Shown here one piece after another: positions 58,297-62,790 of a DNA stretch of 62,790 nucleotides (position 1 is the stretch's first letter; each line of letters opens with the position of its first letter). The DNA is taken from contig JANQWV010000050.1 of the NCBI GenBank assembly GCA_030729695.1, positions 1 through 62,790 of the forward strand, in the 5' to 3' direction. Source of the stretch: Flavobacteriales bacterium. GTDB taxonomy: Bacteria; Bacteroidota; Bacteroidia; Flavobacteriales_D; Sanyastnellaceae. Made by a program: the position numbers and the translations under genes. The notes under the pieces are model-generated. The model saw only the letters and a program-made list of their open reading frames with translations, ran no database searches and had not been told where the DNA came from.

Positions 58297-59609
58297 TGAA
58301 AACGAAGACCCTCAAGAAAAACAAGGTGAACGTAGTAACCTTGGGTTGCGCAAAAAATATTTTCGACTCGGAAGTCATGATGGCGCAATTGAAGGCCAAT
58401 TCTTTCGATGTTGAGCATGAATCTGAAGAGACCGATTCGGAAATCGTGATTATCAATACCTGCGGTTTCATTGATAACGCTAAGGAAGAAAGTATCAATA
58501 CAATCTTGGCGTGGGCAAAGGAGAAGGAGAAAGGAAATGTTTCGAAGCTTTATGTGACTGGATGTTTGAGCGAACGTTATAAGCCCGAATTGGAAAAGGA
58601 TATTCCGGAAGTAGATGCGTTCTTCGGAACACGTGATCTTCCTCGCTTACTGAAAACATTGAAGGCGGATTATAAAACTGAATTGGTTGGAGAGCGCTTG
58701 CTTACTACGCCCAGTCATTTCGCCTATTTTAAAATCGCGGAGGGATGTGACCGTCCGTGTTCGTTTTGCGCCATTCCGCTTATGCGCGGAAAACACGTGA
58801 GTACGCCAATGGATCAGTTGGTGAAAAACGCGAAATCTTTGGCGGCCAATGGCACCAAGGAATTGGTGCTTATTGCTCAAGATCTGACCTTCTACGGTTT
58901 AGATATTGAAAAGAAAAGAACTCTTTCAGAATTGTTGAAACGTCTTTCCGATGTGGAAGGCATCGATTGGATTCGTTTGCAATATGCCTTTCCAAGCGGG
59001 TTTCCGATGGATGTGCTTGATGTGATGAATGAGCGTGATAATATTTGTAAGTATTTAGATATGCCGCTTCAACATGGAACAACAAAAATGTTGCAAGCCA
59101 TGAAGCGCGGTATTACGCGAGAAAAGACCGATGCGCTTATTCAGGATATTCGTATGAAAGTTCCGGATATTGCAATTCGTACAACTTTGATTACCGGATT
59201 CCCTGGCGAAACTGCAGCTGATCACAAAGAACTGTTGAAGTGGATTGAGCAATCGCGTTTCGAGCGTTTAGGTGTATTTACATACAGTCATGAAGAGAAT
59301 ACTTCTGCATTCGTTTTGAACGATGATGTTTCAGCGAAGACGAAGAAGAAGCGTGCAGATGAAATAATGGAAGTGCAATCGCACATTTCATTAGAATTGA
59401 ACGAAGCGAAAGTAGGTAAGACCTTCAAGGTGTTGATAGATAAAATAGAAGGTGACTATTACATTGGTCGCACCGAGTTCGATTCTCCAGAAGTAGACAA
59501 CGAGGTAGTTGTTCCGAAGTCTGAAGGATATTTACGCGTAGGAGATTTTGCAGATATTGAAATTATTCGTGCAGAGCACTACGATTTAATTGGAAAAATT
59601 AAGGCGTGA
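58296..59609 (+). CDS. rimO: ribosomal protein uS12 methylthiotransferase
   Basis: A 437-residue radical SAM enzyme that methylthiolates Asp89 of uS12. The N-terminal UPF0004 domain has its cysteines in VTLGCAKNIFDSE, NTCGFID and VTGCLSE. The radical SAM cluster CxxxCxxC lies in GCDRPCSFCAIP (about residues 149-160). A C-terminal TRAM domain follows (about 370-437). Its ATG overlaps the ftsY stop and its stop overlaps the queE GTG. Confidence 0.95.
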   Translation: MKTKTLKKNKVNVVTLGCAKNIFDSEVMMAQLKANSFDVEHESEETDSEIVIINTCGFIDNAKEESINTILAWAKEKEKGNVSKLYVTGCLSERYKPELEKDIPEVDAFFGTRDLPRLLKTLKADYKTELVGERLLTTPSHFAYFKIAEGCDRPCSFCAIPLMRGKHVSTPMDQLVKNAKSLAANGTKELVLIAQDLTFYGLDIEKKRTLSELLKRLSDVEGIDWIRLQYAFPSGFPMDVLDVMNERDNICKYLDMPLQHGTTKMLQAMKRGITREKTDALIQDIRMKVPDIAIRTTLITGFPGETAADHKELLKWIEQSRFERLGVFTYSHEENTSAFVLNDDVSAKTKKKRADEIMEVQSHISLELNEAKVGKTFKVLIDKIEGDYYIGRTEFDSPEVDNEVVVPKSEGYLRVGDFADIEIIRAEHYDLIGKIKA

Positions 59610-60214
59610 GTTCTGAAGTGAAATATCCCGTTATGGAGACCTTCACGAGTGTTCAAGGTGAAGGCGTTTATACCGGTGTTCCAAGTTTTTTTATTCGATT
59701 GGCCGGATGTGACGTTGGTTGTGTTTGGTGTGATGTGAAGGAGAGTTGGGACAAAGAAAAACACCCACTTGTTTCATTAGATACCTTGGTGGAAGCGGCC
59801 GTTGGAAGCGGGGTGAAAGTGGTTATCGTAACGGGTGGTGAACCTACTTTGCATGATCTTTCTCCGCTTACGGAAGCCTTACGAAACGTGGGTTTGAGAA
59901 TTCATTTGGAAACAAGTGGCACTCAGAAACTGACAGGGCTGTTCGATTGGATAACCTTTTCACCGAAAAAGTTTAAAGCTCCGCTTGAAGAGTATTACGA
60001 ATTGTCGAATGAATTGAAGGTTGTCATTTTTCACAAATCAGATTTGACTTGGTCGCATGAAATGGCTGCACGCATGAATGAAAATGCGCAATGGTTCATG
60101 CAACCAGAATGGGATAAAAGAGAAGAAAGCCTTCCGCTTATTTTCGATTGGGTGTTAAAAAACCCACACTGGCGTGTGGGTCTTCAAATTCATAAATACA
60201 TGGGAGTTGAATGA
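59606..60214 (+). CDS. queE: 7-carboxy-7-deazaguanine synthase
   Basis: QueE is a radical SAM enzyme in the queuosine precursor pathway. The 202 residues include FTSVQGEGVYTG and the CxxxCxxC cluster in RLAGCDVGCVWCD, then VVIVTGGEPTLHDL. Start codon is GTG, overlapping the rimO stop by 4 bp (GTGA). No other queuosine genes are nearby. Its 3' end contains the hairpin used as terminator by the opposite-strand gene. Confidence 0.93.
   Translation: MSSEVKYPVMETFTSVQGEGVYTGVPSFFIRLAGCDVGCVWCDVKESWDKEKHPLVSLDTLVEAAVGSGVKVVIVTGGEPTLHDLSPLTEALRNVGLRIHLETSGTQKLTGLFDWITFSPKKFKAPLEEYYELSNELKVVIFHKSDLTWSHEMAARMNENAQWFMQPEWDKREESLPLIFDWVLKNPHWRVGLQIHKYMGVE
60157..60181 (-). terminator. intrinsic terminator for the lamin-tail gene, inside queE
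   Basis: On the minus strand an 8-bp stem (ACCCACAC / GTGTGGGT, 60181-60162) with a GCCA loop is followed by TTTTTAAC. It lies 39 bp after the stop of the gene at 60220 and within the queE coding sequence. Confidence 0.75.
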
Positions 60215-60219
60215 TTAAT

Positions 60220-61860
60220 CTATTCTTTAATCACTCTTAGTTTATTCCCTTCTTCATCGGTCAAAACATAGATTCCAGCGCCGTAGTTGCTGAAATTAAT
60301 TTGCCAAACCCCGTATAGGTTCTCAACCAAATTTCCTTGAATGGTATATACGCGAATGTTGCTCTTTTTGGAGCATTGTACAATTCCTCTTGTTGGATTC
60401 GGATAAACCGAAAAGAATTTCTTCGTAGAATTCGTTTCTTGAACACTAATGACACCCTGATTATTTGAAAAATCAGGGGTAGTAACAATGAAGTTTACCC
60501 ATTCAGGACTTCCATCTGTATAACGACCAAGACTTGTATCGCGGTCCATATGCAACCACGCGATTTCATCTACTAGCGTTAAACCATCGGGACTATATAA
60601 TCCAATAAACTCGTTGTTGTTATTTAAGTTAAAGCTTGCGTGTCTTACTCCCTGTGTTCCACTGTCGTCAATAAAAAACGTAAGCCAACCGAGAGCAGGC
60701 ACTGTGACACTGTCTACGAATGTTGTTGGTATTTGCCACCTTCTGGGATTATTACTATCGTCACTCATGAAATAGCCAGCGAGACTTACATCGTAGTTCA
60801 ATGGGTTATAAATTTCAACCCAATCATCGAATTCGGCATAATTATCAATGAATGTTAAAACATTATCAGCCATAACCTCATTTATTACAACAGGCTCTGG
60901 AGTAATAAAAATTAGGCTATTGGTGTTTATAGGAGTAGCTGGATTAAAGGTGGTGATAGTTGGTGCGCCATCTGTTGAACAACCAGCACTAGTTCCTGGT
61001 GAAAGAGCTCCCCAGGTTAATGAACTTACAAGAGTTGTCCCGTCAGGCCCAGTGAGCGTAGCTGTGCCTCCTGCGGGGTTCAAAACAATAGGAGAGTGGT
61101 TTGCGCCAAAAGCTAGATCGTTGTCGCACCAAAAAACCTTGAAACTATTTGGTGGGATTACGGTGTTAAACGGTTCGTTGGTTGGAATGAGCCACTGAGT
61201 GCCAGTGCCGTTAACACTCAAGAAATAACCACCTAAATTGACTTGAAAAGTGTTTGGATTGTAAATTTCAATCCATGGGTCGTATTCAAATTCAGGGTCG
61301 TGATAAATGCCAGTATTTTCTGGTTGAACCTCATTAATAAAAAGTAATTGTGCCACAGGCGTTAATTCAACATTTGGAGCTGAATAGGTAACGGAATTGA
61401 AGTATTGCCAAGTGGAACATGCTTCACATGCCCGTCCATAACTAATGTCGGGTGCCATTTCAGGATAGTCGATTTGGTCGATTATAGTTACACCATCTGG
61501 GGCGGTTAAGAATACTTTTTCTCCGTTTCTGCTTAATGTAAAGTTTGTGTGAAGTGCTCCTTGAGTCAGATTGTCATTGTCTGCAAAAAAAACTTTGAAA
61601 CTTCCCGGAAGTATGGTAGTCGCGCCGGGATCAGTTGCCGGGATTTGATACTTGATAAGATTAAGGGGGTCGTCGGATAAATAGTAGCCTGCTAAATTTA
61701 CAATTCCACCTGGGTTGTATATTTCAATCCAATCGTCAAACTCGAAAAACTCGTCCATTTGATTGGTGTTATTCGAAGCGAGTATTTCATTCAATTGAAG
61801 TTGAGTCTGTCCCAGGAAAGGAGCGACCATCAAGCTCAAGAGCATCAGGTGTTTTTTCAT
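60220..61860 (-). CDS. secreted triple lamin-tail-domain protein with T9SS sorting domain
   Basis: A 546-residue protein. A signal peptide (1-18) is followed by three lamin-tail (LTD) Ig-like domains (about 20-160, 170-310, 325-460), each with INEV/NEIL, DDWIEIYNP or PWIEIYNP and LAGYYLSDD/YFLSVNG-type strands. The C-terminus (about 470-546) is a type A T9SS sorting domain with FSVYPNPTRG and YGAGIYVLTDEEGNKLRVIKE-like end. No enzyme domain is present; it may be a surface adhesin or matrix protein. A TAACTTTG box lies 17 nt upstream. Confidence 0.9.
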   Translation of the reverse strand: MKKHLMLLSLMVAPFLGQTQLQLNEILASNNTNQMDEFFEFDDWIEIYNPGGIVNLAGYYLSDDPLNLIKYQIPATDPGATTILPGSFKVFFADNDNLTQGALHTNFTLSRNGEKVFLTAPDGVTIIDQIDYPEMAPDISYGRACEACSTWQYFNSVTYSAPNVELTPVAQLLFINEVQPENTGIYHDPEFEYDPWIEIYNPNTFQVNLGGYFLSVNGTGTQWLIPTNEPFNTVIPPNSFKVFWCDNDLAFGANHSPIVLNPAGGTATLTGPDGTTLVSSLTWGALSPGTSAGCSTDGAPTITTFNPATPINTNSLIFITPEPVVINEVMADNVLTFIDNYAEFDDWVEIYNPLNYDVSLAGYFMSDDSNNPRRWQIPTTFVDSVTVPALGWLTFFIDDSGTQGVRHASFNLNNNNEFIGLYSPDGLTLVDEIAWLHMDRDTSLGRYTDGSPEWVNFIVTTPDFSNNQGVISVQETNSTKKFFSVYPNPTRGIVQCSKKSNIRVYTIQGNLVENLYGVWQINFSNYGAGIYVLTDEEGNKLRVIKE

Positions 61861-61877
61861 AACAAAGTTTGTTACCC

Positions 61878-61885
61878 CAAAGTTA
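61878..61885 (-). promoter_or_regulatory. predicted -7 box of the lamin-tail gene
   Basis: TAACTTTG on the minus strand, an exact TAnnTTTG match, with a leader of about 15 nt to the ATG at 61860. Confidence 0.5.
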
Positions 61886-61933
61886 AGTCGGGAAATTTGA
61901 AATCAATTCCTTCAAAAGTTTTTCCTTTCGATT

Positions 61934-62790
61934 TTATTGAATTCCTAATTCTTTTTTTGCTTCGGGAACTGTAATTCTTTTTCCGTTTTTGTAAGCGGTA
62001 ATAAATGCGTCAGGAATGCCGTTAGCTCTGCAGAAATCTCGTTGCTTAATGACATCAGGAATGGTTTGGAACTTTCCACTTGTGTATCGAATTTGACCAT
62101 TCTGAAGTTTTTCTACGTGCAGATCTGAGTAGGTGTTCAGTATCGTATTTCGCGAAGGCTTTCCATAAACACCTACTTGAACAGTAAAGAACACACCTTC
62201 TGTCTTTTCAATAAGGTTGGCAGGAACAGCCAACGGGTCAGAATAGTAAGTAACATCTGCATTAGCTGCATTAGTTGAGGTGTTGACAGGTGGAGTTGTT
62301 GAGCCTCCGGTTGTAGAAGCCTTTTCCGCTGCTGTCATTAACTCACTGTAACGAACGCGTTCGCGGTTCTTGTAGGCAACAATAAATGCATCGGCATAGC
62401 CCATTTGACGAATGTCATTTCGAGCCTGAATGGCTTCGGTGTATGAAGTGAAAAATCCTGTTCTATAACGAATGAATCCGTTTGTTTGGCGCTCTGCGTA
62501 AACGGGAGCGAATTGATTGAATGTGTTATTTGCAACAGGTAAGCGAAATGCTCCGACTTGAATGGTGTAGAAAGATCCTTCAGGGAGAGGCAATCCAATT
62601 GGAATAGGATTCGTGTCGCTGTATACAGATGTAGTTTGTCTTTGATACAATGTTCTTTGTACAATCTTCGGAATGCTGGTAAATGAACTGGCGTTGTTAG
62701 AACTGGCGTTGTTAGAACTGGCGTTGTTAGAACTGGCGTTGTTAGAACTAGCGTTGTTTGAACTAGCGTTGTTGGAACTAGCGTTGTTAG
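61934..62790 (-). CDS. SPOR-domain-like protein, 5' end cut by the window
   Basis: The frame is open to the right edge, so the N-terminus is missing; the visible 285 residues end at 61934. It holds an NNASS pentapeptide tract at the edge, then two SPOR-like modules: FYTIQVGAFRLP to FIVAYKNRERV and FFTVQVGVYGKP to FITAYKNGKRI, separated by a Thr/Ser/Asn-rich linker. SPOR domains bind denuded peptidoglycan at the septum. A TTG at 62650 is not the real start because the frame continues upstream with a coding-like repeat. Confidence 0.85.
   Translation of the reverse strand, partial: NNASSNNASSNNASSNNASSNNASSNNASSNNASSFTSIPKIVQRTLYQRQTTSVYSDTNPIPIGLPLPEGSFYTIQVGAFRLPVANNTFNQFAPVYAERQTNGFIRYRTGFFTSYTEAIQARNDIRQMGYADAFIVAYKNRERVRYSELMTAAEKASTTGGSTTPPVNTSTNAANADVTYYSDPLAVPANLIEKTEGVFFTVQVGVYGKPSRNTILNTYSDLHVEKLQNGQIRYTSGKFQTIPDVIKQRDFCRANGIPDAFITAYKNGKRITVPEAKKELGIQ
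62686..62790. repeat. 15-bp tandem repeat, seven copies to the edge
   Basis: Unit AACTGGCGTTGTTAG, or AACTAGCGTTGTTAG with small changes, repeats exactly in phase (15 = 5 codons). On the minus strand it encodes Asn-Asn-Ala-Ser-Ser. The copies near the edge diverge slightly. More copies may lie outside the window. Confidence 0.9.

Overview
The window looks like chromosome from a member of the Bacteroidota, most likely order Flavobacteriales (relatives of Crocinitomicaceae or Cryomorphaceae). This is inferred from content. It carries a PorZ-like type IX secretion (T9SS) factor, a PorE-like TPR/PD40 protein, two secreted proteins with T9SS C-terminal sorting domains, a bL38 ribosomal protein gene (DUF4295), a DUF3822-rsmD-coaD cluster, and promoter boxes of the TAnnTTTG type with almost no Shine-Dalgarno sequences. 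The genes are dense, mostly housekeeping and near 42% GC by eye. I see no insertion sequence, prophage, rRNA operon or CRISPR array. No gene-free stretch exceeds about 215 bp.

Layout. 0-6.7 kb: a murQ operon (peptidoglycan recycling) with an orphan gene and a methyltransferase, then a PorE-like protein, a glycosyltransferase fused to a sugar-transferase-like tail, and recR. 6.7-11.7 kb: a sodium:solute symporter, paaBCD without paaA or paaE, a divergent Crp/Fnr regulator, and a secreted protein alternating Kazal and Kunitz-like modules. 11.7-15.5 kb: an acidic-tailed small protein, a deoxyhypusine-synthase-like enzyme, an MscS channel and arginine decarboxylase. 15.6-24.8 kb: mpl, a ZIP transporter, a helical-repeat protein, porZ, pyrG, a SixA-like phosphatase and a membrane methyltransferase. 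24.8-30.7 kb: an SDR lacking its catalytic tyrosine coupled to folE, an APC permease, a secreted GATase1-like protein, a transaldolase and a YciO-type protein.

30.8-42.9 kb: a large periplasmic TPR protein overlapping an outer-membrane barrel gene, gyrB, a MazG-like enzyme coupled to a sugar MFS transporter, a thioredoxin-fold protein without CxxC, coaD, rsmD and DUF3822. 43-49.7 kb: a RecD-like helicase, a TlpA-type thioredoxin, an orphan protein, an RND/MMPL exporter, an inverted-repeat element, tRNA-Ser(GCU) and maf. 49.7-62.8 kb: guaA, a LysM/periplasmic-binding protein, hemF, lolA and ftsK (opposite strand), rpmG-bL38-ftsY-rimO-queE, a triple lamin-tail T9SS cargo, and the C-terminal part of a SPOR-domain protein that runs off the right edge.

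The most notable structural signal is regulatory. Several genes have a TAnnTTTG-like -7 box ending only 4-5 nt before the ATG, which predicts leaderless mRNAs. maf and guaA share a perfectly symmetric divergent version of it. No single cluster stands out as a complete new defence or secretion system. The more promising unknowns are the Kazal/Kunitz-like secreted inhibitor, the TPR/barrel pair, the catalytically odd SDR beside folE, and the polyamine cluster without agmatinase.
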